Shown here: piece after piece, positions 15,383-23,811 of the stretch
How positions within the stretch are numbered: the stretch's first letter is position 1
Layout of the letters: each line of letters opens with the position of its first letter
Source of the DNA: Lachnospiraceae bacterium
Lineage (GTDB): Bacteria > Bacillota > Clostridia > Lachnospirales > Lachnospiraceae
Length of the DNA stretch: 36,233 nucleotides
Assembly: GCA_015057165.1 (NCBI GenBank)
Contig: SVEY01000023.1
Location: forward strand, 1 to 36,233
Direction: 5' to 3'
Notes under the pieces: generated by a model
What the model saw: the letters and a program-made list of their open reading frames with translations, nothing else
Database searches by the model: none
Told to the model about the DNA's origin: nothing
Position numbers and translations under genes: made by a program

Positions 15383-15449
15383 ATTTCGAACATTAATTGA
15401 CTTAATAAATCCTTATGTAGTAAACGGCCATTTTTTCGTAGTGAATCGA
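15383..15449 (-). promoter_or_regulatory. LytTR tandem boxes plus sigma-28-like -10 (site e)
   Basis: Boxes TCGATTCACTACG (15437-15449) and GCCGTTTACTACA (15416-15428) have a 21-bp period. TTCGAAAT (15383-15390) is 35 nt from the box reference position. It drives the three-gene operon 15339-13016. The first box differs by one base from the first box before the system-2 regulator, which is the likely activator. Confidence 0.7.
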
Positions 15450-15471
15450 CTAACATACAGTAAATCATCTT

Positions 15472-16752
15472 CTATTGCTTCAACATTACCACCGCAACAA
15501 ACTCTTTCTCGTTGCAGGATATAACAAAATCACCATTATACTTTTCTACCGTACTTCTAACATTAAGAAGCCCAATTCCATGTTCTTTGCAATCCTTAGA
15601 AACAATATTGTTATCTTCTATTTCCACTTTTTCTGGCACAGGGTTCTTAATATTGAAAATATACTTACTATCCGCATTTACCATTTTAATATGAACCGTA
15701 GGATGATTACCCTTCTCTACCAAAACCTCACAAGCCTGAATCGCATTTTCCAGAAGATTTCCACATATTGTAACAATGTCCTCTCCTGCAATCGTAAGCC
15801 CTGATAAGTCACATATGGAAAATGTCATACCAATACCTTTCCCTTTAGCTATACGATATTCCTGATTCAATATGGCATTAACAACGGGATGATTCACATT
15901 TATCTCAGAAAGCTCCACCGATATACTCTTAGTAATCTCGTCCGTATGTTCCAGCGCAGACTCTAATTCTCCCTTTCTGATTAGTTCATTCACCGTCATC
16001 ATTTGCTTCTTGTAATCGTGAAGCTTTCTTCCCTGTCTCTCATACACCGCCTGCATATCGTTAAATGTCTGCATCTGATTTTTATGCTTTTGATTTTGTC
16101 GTTCTGATTGATAAATTTTCTCTTCCTGCACAATAGAATCCTGCAAGAAGAATAGCGCTAAGGCATTGAGACAAAGTATTGCCAGTGACACAAAAGCATA
16201 GAAATAGTTAGGTACATTGTTAGATATAAACATTACATACAGATATATACCAATAAATCCCGAAAAAACAGGAAGCCACGAGAATTTCCTTAAAGAAATT
16301 CTCTCCTCATATAGATACTTCTTAATCAAACCAGTCTTATGTCTCAAAAATACAAGCAATGCAATCCATATCAATCTAAGAACTATACCCATTACATAAG
16401 TAACAAGCCCTTCATACATCCCCATTATGCTGACATAAACACAATCCACATAGAACAATAATATATAATCCACGCAGGCAAAGAAAAGGCATGTAATGAA
16501 CCCACGACTATAACTAATCCTGCCATATAATGCTATTCCAATTATTATGAAAAATATCTTGGCTATAACGGCATATCCTGTTAATATATTGGAAAAAACT
16601 ATAACCACAACCAAAAACACAATGTAGAATGCCAAATAACTTATGATTTTCTTAACTCCCTTAAATCTACATTCCATATATGTATTGAGGAAGTACAATA
16701 GTCCCCATACTTCAAATATGCCTATAAAAAAGGTATACAAAACTGCAATCAT
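15472..16752 (-). CDS. AgrC-like GHKL sensor histidine kinase (system 2)
   Basis: The 426-residue protein has six or so membrane segments between residues 1 and 205 and a helical linker. The acceptor His245 is in GRKLHDYKKQ, and the GHKL ATPase domain shows an N box (GNLLENAIQAC, 331-341) and G box (HGIGLLNVR, 391-399). This is the AgrC-type peptide-receptor kinase layout. The start overlaps the end of its response regulator by 4 bp (ATGA). The kinase ends 23 bp before the LytTR promoter of the next operon, so the whole set could also be read as one longer transcript. The signal molecule is unknown. Confidence 0.9.
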   Translation of the reverse strand: MIAVLYTFFIGIFEVWGLLYFLNTYMECRFKGVKKIISYLAFYIVFLVVVIVFSNILTGYAVIAKIFFIIIGIALYGRISYSRGFITCLFFACVDYILLFYVDCVYVSIMGMYEGLVTYVMGIVLRLIWIALLVFLRHKTGLIKKYLYEERISLRKFSWLPVFSGFIGIYLYVMFISNNVPNYFYAFVSLAILCLNALALFFLQDSIVQEEKIYQSERQNQKHKNQMQTFNDMQAVYERQGRKLHDYKKQMMTVNELIRKGELESALEHTDEITKSISVELSEINVNHPVVNAILNQEYRIAKGKGIGMTFSICDLSGLTIAGEDIVTICGNLLENAIQACEVLVEKGNHPTVHIKMVNADSKYIFNIKNPVPEKVEIEDNNIVSKDCKEHGIGLLNVRSTVEKYNGDFVISCNEKEFVAVVMLKQ

Positions 16753-17459
16753 AACACCTCACCCATAAACAATGTGTATTTTACTCTAACTTCTTTATAT
16801 CTTCCCTTGGGAATAGGTAGCTTTTTCCCATCAGTAAGAGACAGCTCATAATTATGAATATTTTCTATATATCTCACATTTACAAGATAGAATCGATGAA
16901 TCCTAATAAACCCATAGCTTTCCATTTCCTCTTCAAGTGCGTTTAACTTTTCATACATTTGAAATGTCTTATCAACGCTATGAATAATCACTTGCCTACC
17001 TGATGTTTCAAAAAAAGAAATGTCTGACAGATTAATTCTTCTATCTCCGTCCACGCACCGAAACATCATGGATTTCCTTTTCTTAATTATCTCTTTACAT
17101 ATATCATCCATACATTCTGAAAATGTATTTTCTAAATCATCTTTTACAAGAAATCTATTGGCTCTTACTTTATAACCATCAAGGGCGTAATTGATATAAG
17201 CCGTTATAAATATGATAGGCACACTCTCATTTTTCTCACGAATCTTTCCTGCAATTTCTATCCCGTCCATTCTTGCAAGATTGATATCAAGAAAAATCAT
17301 ATCCACATTCTTTTCTGTTAGGATATCATCAAGTAACTCTTCTCCAGAGGAATAAGAATCAATACGAAATTTTATATTGTTATCCGTGCCGTATTTACGG
17401 ATTAATTTCACAAGCCTACTGACATCTCTCGTGTCGTCATCACATAAAAATACCCTCAT
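16749..17459 (-). CDS. LytTR (AgrA/LytR-type) response regulator, system 2
   Basis: The 236-residue protein has a receiver domain with Asp7/Asp8/Asp9, phospho-acceptor Asp58 (MIFLDINLARMDG) and Lys106 (RFLVKDD). The usual LVKP proline is replaced by Asp, a small departure from the receiver consensus. The LytTR domain covers about 130-236 with FIRIHRFYLVNVRYI. GAGGTGA precedes the ATG. It is coupled to kinase 2 by ATGA. Its promoter (17494-17561) has the best sigma-28 -10 of the six (GCCGATAA) plus two TCGATTCA boxes, indicating autoregulation. Confidence 0.92.
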   Translation of the reverse strand: MRVFLCDDDTRDVSRLVKLIRKYGTDNNIKFRIDSYSSGEELLDDILTEKNVDMIFLDINLARMDGIEIAGKIREKNESVPIIFITAYINYALDGYKVRANRFLVKDDLENTFSECMDDICKEIIKKRKSMMFRCVDGDRRINLSDISFFETSGRQVIIHSVDKTFQMYEKLNALEEEMESYGFIRIHRFYLVNVRYIENIHNYELSLTDGKKLPIPKGRYKEVRVKYTLFMGEVL

Positions 17460-17493
17460 TCTGTCACCTCACATATAAGCATTTATTATATAT

Positions 17494-17561
17494 TTATCGG
17501 CTATACGGCCTATATACTTTCCCTAACGATGCTGAATCGACTTTAAAATGTAGTGAATCGA
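17494..17561 (-). promoter_or_regulatory. LytTR tandem boxes plus sigma-28-like promoter (site f)
   Basis: Boxes TCGATTCACTACA (17549-17561) and TCGATTCAGCATC (17528-17540) have a 21-bp period. A consensus GCCGATAA lies at 17494-17501, 36 nt from the box reference position. A GAAA at 17518-17521 is 16 bp upstream of it, close to the TAAA -35 of flagellar sigma factors. It drives regulator 2 and kinase 2. Confidence 0.75.
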
Positions 17562-17618
17562 CTATGAATAATGTCATTTAGTATTCTCTATAGTTTTCTC
17601 AATGATTAAACTGTAATG

Positions 17619-17719
17619 GCGATAAGATAAAAAATATCCTTGAGCTTATTGATTCAAGCTTAGTATATATACTTAGCGAAGAAACATCAAAGTTCAAGGA
17701 TAATTTATTATCTTACCGC
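17619..17719. repeat. Long imperfect inverted repeat after the SGNH gene
   Basis: Arms 17619-17643 and 17694-17719 match over about 25 bp with few mismatches (GCGATAAGATA...ATCCTTGA). The 50-nt centre holds the 12-bp palindrome AGTATATATACT. On the minus strand the second arm runs into ATTTTTTATC, so it can act as the terminator of the SGNH/MBOAT operon. It fills most of the gap 17562-17727. Confidence 0.55.
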
Positions 17720-17727
17720 ACTTTTAT

Positions 17728-18753
17728 TTAGTTCAAATGCGCTAGTACTTCATCATAACTATTATAAAAGTACTGCTGTGGATTGTCGCTCTTAAGAACA
17801 TCTACTAGAAGCTTAGATTGTCTATCTGCAATATCTCCCATCATATGCCCATCAGCATCAACATAGTCCTCATCAGTTCTATACAAATATTCCCATTTTC
17901 CATAATTGAAGTCATAGAATTCTACTCCCATAGAACCAAAAAGATTGTCGAAATAATCATGTACATCTCCCATGTTCTGCATCTTCAGTCTAGATGGAAT
18001 AAGCGCTGACTGGACACATATAATCTTAATACCATGTTCATCACAGTATTCTTTCATTTTAAGGAATGAATCAATATTATCCTGCTCAACAGTTCCATTA
18101 AACTCCCAATCTCCCCATCCTAAATCAGGCGCTCTGTTAACTCCACGGAGAAATCCTCTTCCCTCATATTTATATGCCGTATCTGACTTAAGGTACTTAT
18201 TAACAGAATTCATCGCACTGTCTTCATTAGCAATATATGACGGATCCAACTTAGCACTAACACAATTAGGTATTTTCTCTATATTCTCTGCCGTTAACAT
18301 ATAGTCACAGAAAAGTCTAATAAATCTATCTGGCCATACAACTTCTTTAAAATATTTAATCCATCTTGTTCCTGTAAGATATGGAACAAGATTCATATCT
18401 GTGCCTGAATCTCTAGTCTGATCCAGTCTCCAGTAATAAGGATCAATATCAAGAATAACTGTCTTGTATTTACCATCTACATTTGCTTCCTGCATTATGT
18501 AGTTAATATTGTTCATGGGCGTTATTCTTCTAGCCACACTAACTGCTTTACAATCCAATCCATCTGATATTATATAGGGATTATATCCGCATTCAGCATG
18601 TGACTGTCCCATTATAAGGACATTATAGTCTCCTTCTTTTGCCTGCTTTAGAAGCACCCTTATTCCTGAAGGTGGCGTAAGCAGAAATGTAAATATTCCG
18701 AGGACCAATATAAATACTAATACAAAGCCAAGTATTCGTTTAAAAGTTCGCAT
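17728..18753 (-). CDS. SGNH-like membrane-anchored protein paired with MBOAT
   Basis: The 341-residue protein has one N-terminal membrane segment (6-26) followed by an extracytoplasmic domain. GQSHAE (49-54, Ser51) resembles SGNH block I, and DADGH near 299-303 resembles the C-terminal Asp-x-x-His block. This suggests an esterase/acetyltransferase of the AlgX/AlgJ or DltD/PatB kind. The start at 18753 follows AAAGGGGGA and overlaps the MBOAT stop by 14 bp, so translation is coupled. The pair would move acyl groups across the membrane (MBOAT) and onto a surface glycan (this protein). The acceptor is not identifiable: wall polysaccharide, teichoic acid or a flagellar glycan are all possible. 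Confidence 0.7.
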   Translation of the reverse strand: MRTFKRILGFVLVFILVLGIFTFLLTPPSGIRVLLKQAKEGDYNVLIMGQSHAECGYNPYIISDGLDCKAVSVARRITPMNNINYIMQEANVDGKYKTVILDIDPYYWRLDQTRDSGTDMNLVPYLTGTRWIKYFKEVVWPDRFIRLFCDYMLTAENIEKIPNCVSAKLDPSYIANEDSAMNSVNKYLKSDTAYKYEGRGFLRGVNRAPDLGWGDWEFNGTVEQDNIDSFLKMKEYCDEHGIKIICVQSALIPSRLKMQNMGDVHDYFDNLFGSMGVEFYDFNYGKWEYLYRTDEDYVDADGHMMGDIADRQSKLLVDVLKSDNPQQYFYNSYDEVLAHLN

Positions 18754-20236
18754 ACATAAATCCCCCTTTAAATGATACTGACACAAAGCATGCAATAATC
18801 TGGATTAGCACCACCCAAACAAGAACTTGCAACCAATAATTCTTCTTACTTAAACTATCTCTTATGGATATATTCTTCTCATGAAGTATATCAACAACAA
18901 GAACTCCTGCTATGCCAAGCGGTAATATAAACCAATCCCAATGCATAAGTTCTAAACAATCAAAGCTTGTAAGATCAAATCGTATACTATTGTAAAGCAT
19001 TACAAATGCATCTTTCATAGATGTGGTACAATCAAATACCCAACCTACTGTAATAATGAATAATGTTCTTATTAAAGAAAATACTCTATATCCCTTAGAC
19101 TTATCATTTATACGAAGCCCCTTCTTCCAAGCTGCATATTCATCTACAAGAATAGCAGATATTGCAAGAATAATACCATTATATAGACCCCATGCCAGAT
19201 AATTAGTACCAAGTCCGTGCCATACTCCAACAAGGATAAATACAATAATATCTGCGATTGCCATACCTATTCTATTAGCTCTTTTTCTAGATACTACTTT
19301 CTTAAGACCTTTCTTAGTCTTGCCCATCCATTTAGAAATAGAAATAGGATAGAAGATATAATCCTTCATCCACTGACCAAGAGATATGTGCCATCTACGC
19401 CAGAATTCTCCTAGAGACAAAGAGAAATACGGTTGTCTAAAGTTATCTTTCATGGTAATACCAAAGCACTGGGATACACCACGAATAACATCTATACCTC
19501 CGCTAAAATCACAATATAGTTGTATTCCATATGCAATAAAGCCTATCCATACTGTTACCCCATATGGATTACCTGTATCAGAATTAAAGATTTGATCAAC
19601 ATATGTTCCTACTCTATCAGCCACAACCAGCTTTTTAAACATTCCCCAAAGCAAAAGTTGTACACCATATTTAATATTGTGCCAATCTAACCTGTGCTCT
19701 TTGAATAATTCCGGTGCAAGTTCTGAGTATTTACTTATTGGGCCTTGTACCATTTGTGGAAAATAAGATGTAAATAAAAGAATCTTAAAATAATTCTTCT
19801 CAGCTTCAATCTTACCCCAATATACATCAAGCATATAAGATATTACCTGAAGCGTGTAGTAAGAAAGACCTGCCGGAACAATAAAATTACGCATAAATGT
19901 TTTATACGGATAATCTGTTCCAAGGAATGTAATGTCGTGATTGAATAATTCCATTCCAAGCACATATTTCAATATAATAAGTACCGCCAGAGAAAGAGCC
20001 ATCCCACCAATAAGAAACAACTTCTTGTGATTACTACTTTTCTCAACAAGCCTTGCACTAAAATAAGTTATTGTACTTGTAAATATCACAAATAATCCAC
20101 CAAATACACTAACGGAATATATATATACAAAACTAAGTAGGATTAAATAGCCCCAACGAAATTTTGCTGGGATTATATAATACGATATTACTGATATTAT
20201 AAAAAATATCATAAAGCCAACGGCTGTAATACTCAT
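18740..20236 (-). CDS. MBOAT family O-acyltransferase (AlgI/DltB-like)
   Basis: The 498-residue polytopic protein has about eleven membrane segments. It contains the AlgI/DltB hallmark FWRRWHISLGQWMKDYIFYP (278-297, His283) and the putative catalytic His340 in GVWHGLGTNYLAWG. Members take an activated acyl donor on the cytoplasmic side and pass the acyl group outward for O-acylation of surface polymers. AAGGAACT precedes the ATG at 20236. It forms an operon with the overlapping SGNH-like gene. It is divergent from the polysaccharide deacetylase gene, which also modifies surface polysaccharide, and is close to flagellin. Confidence 0.92.
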   Translation of the reverse strand: MSITAVGFMIFFIISVISYYIIPAKFRWGYLILLSFVYIYSVSVFGGLFVIFTSTITYFSARLVEKSSNHKKLFLIGGMALSLAVLIILKYVLGMELFNHDITFLGTDYPYKTFMRNFIVPAGLSYYTLQVISYMLDVYWGKIEAEKNYFKILLFTSYFPQMVQGPISKYSELAPELFKEHRLDWHNIKYGVQLLLWGMFKKLVVADRVGTYVDQIFNSDTGNPYGVTVWIGFIAYGIQLYCDFSGGIDVIRGVSQCFGITMKDNFRQPYFSLSLGEFWRRWHISLGQWMKDYIFYPISISKWMGKTKKGLKKVVSRKRANRIGMAIADIIVFILVGVWHGLGTNYLAWGLYNGIILAISAILVDEYAAWKKGLRINDKSKGYRVFSLIRTLFIITVGWVFDCTTSMKDAFVMLYNSIRFDLTSFDCLELMHWDWFILPLGIAGVLVVDILHEKNISIRDSLSKKNYWLQVLVWVVLIQIIACFVSVSFKGGFMYANF

Positions 20237-20399
20237 TTCTTAGTTCCTTTCCGATTATTATGCATTAAGACGCACTCCGGTGAATATAATAACACATTTT
20301 AACAATGGATTCATTATACATTTTTTATTATTTAACTAAAATATATAATGAAATAATGTCCAAATTGGTGTATTATATTTATGTTTAGGGAGGGAAACC

Positions 20400-21641
20400 A
20401 TGAAAAATAAGAAAAAGGCAATAATAATTACATGTATTTGCTGCGTTTCAGTTTTAGTTCTAATCACTGTACTCTTATTACATTTTCTCTATTACAGTTT
20501 TACATTTTCCACAGATGACGGAACAAAAATTAGTAATAACTCAGATGTAGAGGTTGTATTTGGACAGAAAGATCTTCCAAATATCAAAGCAATTTATAAG
20601 GATTATACTGATAACAGCGACGGAACAGAAGTAGAAGTCACAAAATCAGGAGATGCAGATCTTTCAAAAATTGGCACATATCCTGTAACATATACAGCAA
20701 ACTATAATGGCAAATCAAAGTCTATAGATGTTAATATTAAAGTAGTTGACAAAACAGGCCCTGAAATCAAACTAAAGGGCGGTAATGAAATCCATTGGCG
20801 ACTTGGCAAGGAATTCAAAGATCCAGGTTATACTGCAGTTGACGATGTTGATGGCGATGTTACTGCAAATGTTACTGTTGAAGGCAATGTAGATATCAAC
20901 GCTGAAGGTACTTATACATTAACATATAAAGCAAAAGATTCTAGCGGAAATGAAACAACAGTTGAAAGAAAAGTAACTGTTGAGCAGAAAAAAGAACCTG
21001 TTGTTACAGACCCATCAGACAAAGTAGTATATTTGACATTTGACGATGGTCCTGGACCTTATACTCAGAAGCTTCTTGATATACTTGATAAGTACAATGT
21101 TAAAGCAACATTTTTTGTAACACATGGATATCCTAATTATGAGAATCTAATTGGCGAAGAAGCAAGACGTGGTCATACAGTTGCAGTTCATTCATATACA
21201 CATAAATACGACCAAATATATAGAAGTGTGGATGCCTTCTTCGAAGACTTCAATAAAATGAACGATGTAGTTAAAGCTCAGACAGGACAGGAAGCAACTA
21301 TTCTAAGATTCCCTGGAGGAAGTTCTAATACAGTTAGTAGAAAATACTGCCCTGGTGTTATGACTGCTCTAACCAACGAAATGAATAATCGCGGTATTCT
21401 TTATGCTGACTGGAATGTATCTAGCGGTGATGCAGGAGAGACAACAAGTACACAACAAGTTATTACAAATGTAATAAATGGAATCCAGAAGAATCATGTG
21501 TCTACTATACTACAACATGATATCAAAGATTTCTCAGTAAACGCTGTAGAACAGATTATACAATGGGGAAAGAGTAATGGATATACATTCCTTCCATTAA
21601 CAGAGCATAGCCCTATGTTCCATCAGCCAGTAGCTAACTAA
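20400..21641 (+). CDS. Membrane-anchored polysaccharide deacetylase with Ig-like domain
   Basis: The 413-residue protein has a membrane segment at 7-32, a first beta-rich region (45-115), and a bacterial Ig-like domain of the DUF5011 kind (about 118-196, with VDDVDGDVT and YKAKDSSGN). An NodB-type deacetylase domain covers 207-405. Catalytic and metal ligands are present: TFDDGP (Asp215/Asp216), HSYTH (His264/His268), RFPGGS, DWNVSSGD and a late LQHD. It removes N- or O-acetyl groups from extracellular glycan, probably peptidoglycan or a wall polysaccharide. GGGAGGGAAA precedes the ATG. It ends in a terminator shared with fliS. Confidence 0.88.
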   Translation: MKNKKKAIIITCICCVSVLVLITVLLLHFLYYSFTFSTDDGTKISNNSDVEVVFGQKDLPNIKAIYKDYTDNSDGTEVEVTKSGDADLSKIGTYPVTYTANYNGKSKSIDVNIKVVDKTGPEIKLKGGNEIHWRLGKEFKDPGYTAVDDVDGDVTANVTVEGNVDINAEGTYTLTYKAKDSSGNETTVERKVTVEQKKEPVVTDPSDKVVYLTFDDGPGPYTQKLLDILDKYNVKATFFVTHGYPNYENLIGEEARRGHTVAVHSYTHKYDQIYRSVDAFFEDFNKMNDVVKAQTGQEATILRFPGGSSNTVSRKYCPGVMTALTNEMNNRGILYADWNVSSGDAGETTSTQQVITNVINGIQKNHVSTILQHDIKDFSVNAVEQIIQWGKSNGYTFLPLTEHSPMFHQPVAN

Positions 21642-21660
21642 TAGCATATTTTACAAAAAC

Positions 21661-21700
21661 AAAACCTCAAGTATCTGTTAATTCAGAACTTGAGGTTTTT
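21661..21700. terminator. Bidirectional intrinsic terminator
   Basis: AAAACCTCAAGT pairs with ACTTGAGGTTTT around a loop of about 15 nt and has A and T runs on the two sides. It can end transcription both of the deacetylase gene (plus) and of fliS (minus). Confidence 0.85.
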
Positions 21701-21720
21701 ATTAATTCTATTCTAGCTCC

Positions 21721-22194
21721 TTAAGCCAAAAAGCCTCTATTATCATTAGTGTCTACAGCCTCATTAACGTCTGTTTTCCCATATGTAAGGCCAGCCGCAA
21801 TCTTCTGTGCGTTCTCCATAAGAGGTGCAGAATCATCATTCTCTGCAACTTCTCTAAAGGCTTCTGCAAGAGGTTCTATTACTTCTCTTGCTTCATTTAT
21901 TCCTTCATCCCGTCCACTGTACATTGATTTGGCAATAGCGCGTTTACAATAATCATATAGACTATATAAATCCTTTGAAATATCGTATTTGAAGTCAAGG
22001 GCATTCTGCAAATGCTCTAGTACTTCATTTGCATGACGCAAGGCCTCCATATACTCTTCCTGTTCATGATTCTTAAGTCCTTCTGTTGCATCATCCAAAT
22101 CTACCAATACCATATCAAACAATACAACAATTATCTGACTTTTGTTTCCATTAGTAATTCTTCTGGTAAATGTGGTTACAGCTTCTTGATTCAT
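21721..22194 (-). CDS. fliS: Flagellin export chaperone FliS
   Basis: The 157-residue all-helical protein has the FliS pattern: early helix FTRRITNGNKSQIIVVLFDMVLVDLDDA, a central LEHLQNALDFKYDISKDLYSLYDYCKRAIAKS, and a final helix. FliS binds the C-terminal end of cytoplasmic flagellin, prevents premature polymerisation and hands it to FlhA. It is somewhat longer than the usual 125-135 residues because of an acidic tail. AGGAGGG precedes the ATG. It lies downstream of flagellin on the same strand but behind a strong terminator, so it probably has its own promoter in 22195-22293; I see no clear sigma-28 element there. Confidence 0.85.
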   Translation of the reverse strand: MNQEAVTTFTRRITNGNKSQIIVVLFDMVLVDLDDATEGLKNHEQEEYMEALRHANEVLEHLQNALDFKYDISKDLYSLYDYCKRAIAKSMYSGRDEGINEAREVIEPLAEAFREVAENDDSAPLMENAQKIAAGLTYGKTDVNEAVDTNDNRGFLA

Positions 22195-22293
22195 AAAAAC
22201 CCTCCTAAACCCATTATGTTTCTCGATTAATAATTACTACAATACATATTTCTTCTCTATCACAATACACATTGATTTTATCACATTTTCTCA

Positions 22294-22346
22294 CAAAAAA
22301 ATACCCCACATTGTATGTTATCTTTTTTAACATACAATATAGGGTA
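22294..22346 (-). terminator. Flagellin terminator
   Basis: A strong stem of about 20 bp (22301-22320 with 22327-22346; few mismatches), followed on the minus strand by TTTTTT. It separates flagellin from fliS. Confidence 0.85.
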
Positions 22347-22360
22347 TATTTATTATTAAA

Positions 22361-22381
22361 ACAATTCGTTTCACGAATTGT
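22361..22381. repeat. GAA-loop hairpin repeat, downstream copy
   Basis: ACAATTCGT-TTC-ACGAATTGT is a perfect 9-bp stem with a 3-nt loop, followed by CAC. It is the same element as the two copies just upstream of flagellin (23812-23832, 23847-23867). Confidence 0.65.
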
Positions 22382-22404
22382 CACTTACCATATTACTCAG
22401 GTAA

Positions 22405-23790
22405 TTATTGGAGAAGCTGAAGGGCAAGCTGAGGTAATTCATTTGCCTGACTTAAGGCGCTTGTAGATGACTGCGAAAGCACGTTGTATTTTGTATATTC
22501 TGTCATCTCTTTTGCCATATCAGCATCAGAAATACGAGACATGGCAGAAGTCATATTTTCACTTGTCTCATCTAAGTTTGCCACTGAGCTTTCTAGTCTA
22601 TTCTGATAAGCACCAAGATCTGCTCTTGCTTTATTAATATAATCAAGTGCATCACTTAACTTATCAAGAGCTCTTTTTGCTCCATTAACAGTAGTTACAT
22701 CAACATCATCTATATACATATGCTCTGTATCAGTAGCTGGTATTCTAACTGTCATATACTGACCTTCGTTAGCACCAATTTGTAGATCCATTGGTCCTAC
22801 GTCAGTAACATTCATATTGATATCCCCTGTATAATCTGCCTCTGCTAAGAATGATATCTCGAATCCACCTGCATCTGTAATAGTAACCTTATTTCCCTCA
22901 ACTTGATATGTTGCTTGGTTAGAGAAGTCAGATGTTTTATCTAATGTAATTACAGCGTTATTTCCTGTTGCGGTAAAAGAGGTTGGAAAACCAAAGAGCG
23001 TAGCCAAGTCATCATTTGAAAATGTTATCGTAAGCTCTGCGTCTGCTCCATAGGCCGTTGATTCAAATACAGCAACATGTTCTCCGGCATTACCGTATTC
23101 CGAAATAATCGCCTCTCCTATTTCAGCTGCATCACGTATTGCCTCGTATATTTCCTGACTGGTCATTCCTTCCTTAATCTGTGCTGCAGCTCCATTAATT
23201 TCAATCGTGCCTGCCTGTGCAGCGGTAATCGGTCCAAACTCATCCCAATTCTTCGTTGAAGCTATATTTGCTCGTGTCGCTGCTGTATTGATTGTAAGGT
23301 CATACTGACCCGAAGGTACAGTCTGAGATGACTGCTGACGGGAAATATGATCAGCATATATTCTTGTATTAATTGAACCATCAAGCAATGTCTTAGTGTT
23401 AAACTCAGTAGAAGTTGCGATTCTGTCTATCTCGCTTTTAAGTGACTCTATCTCACTTTGAATGGCCTCTTTATCTCCCTGCTCTGTAATTCCGTTAGCT
23501 GCCTGTATAGCTAATTCTCTCATACGTTGAATCATACTTGTAACTTCATTTAGAGCACCATCAGCTGTCTGAATTACACTTATTCCATCAGAAGCATTTC
23601 TTGAAGAACGATCTAATCCATCAATCTGAGCTTTCATCTTACCAGATATTGCCATTCCAGATGGATCATCAGAGGCATGATTAATTTTAAGACCTGTAGA
23701 TAATCTCTCCATTGTCTTAGCAAGTGAATTCTCATTTCTAAGTAGTTGTCCGTTAGTAATCATAGCTGGAATGTTGTTATTGATTTTCAT
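22405..23790 (-). CDS. Flagellin
   Basis: The 461-residue protein is the main subunit of the flagellar filament. The conserved N-terminal D0/D1 region (1-140) contains LAKTMERLSTGLKINHASDDPSGMAIS and MIQRMRELAIQAANG; the latter overlaps the segment that TLR5 recognises in other flagellins. A variable surface region spans about 150-365, with the conserved C-terminal D1/D0 at 370-461 ending LPQLALQLLQ. The start at 23790 follows GAGAGGAAAAA; a longer reading into the leader hairpins is rejected. It is exported by the flagellar type III system with FliS. A sigma-28 promoter lies 285 nt upstream, and the leader between is rich in hairpins, suggesting post-transcriptional control. Confidence 0.95.
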   Translation of the reverse strand: MKINNNIPAMITNGQLLRNENSLAKTMERLSTGLKINHASDDPSGMAISGKMKAQIDGLDRSSRNASDGISVIQTADGALNEVTSMIQRMRELAIQAANGITEQGDKEAIQSEIESLKSEIDRIATSTEFNTKTLLDGSINTRIYADHISRQQSSQTVPSGQYDLTINTAATRANIASTKNWDEFGPITAAQAGTIEINGAAAQIKEGMTSQEIYEAIRDAAEIGEAIISEYGNAGEHVAVFESTAYGADAELTITFSNDDLATLFGFPTSFTATGNNAVITLDKTSDFSNQATYQVEGNKVTITDAGGFEISFLAEADYTGDINMNVTDVGPMDLQIGANEGQYMTVRIPATDTEHMYIDDVDVTTVNGAKRALDKLSDALDYINKARADLGAYQNRLESSVANLDETSENMTSAMSRISDADMAKEMTEYTKYNVLSQSSTSALSQANELPQLALQLLQ

Positions 23791-23811
23791 ATGTTTTTCC
23801 TCTCTTTTCCA

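Noticed and set aside
5386-17459. A complete agr quorum-sensing system (agrB, agrD) beside the AgrC/AgrA-like pairs
   Set aside because: No AgrB-like membrane protease and no short AgrD-like frame with a conserved Cys was found in any gap; the inducer must be encoded elsewhere or be a different signal.
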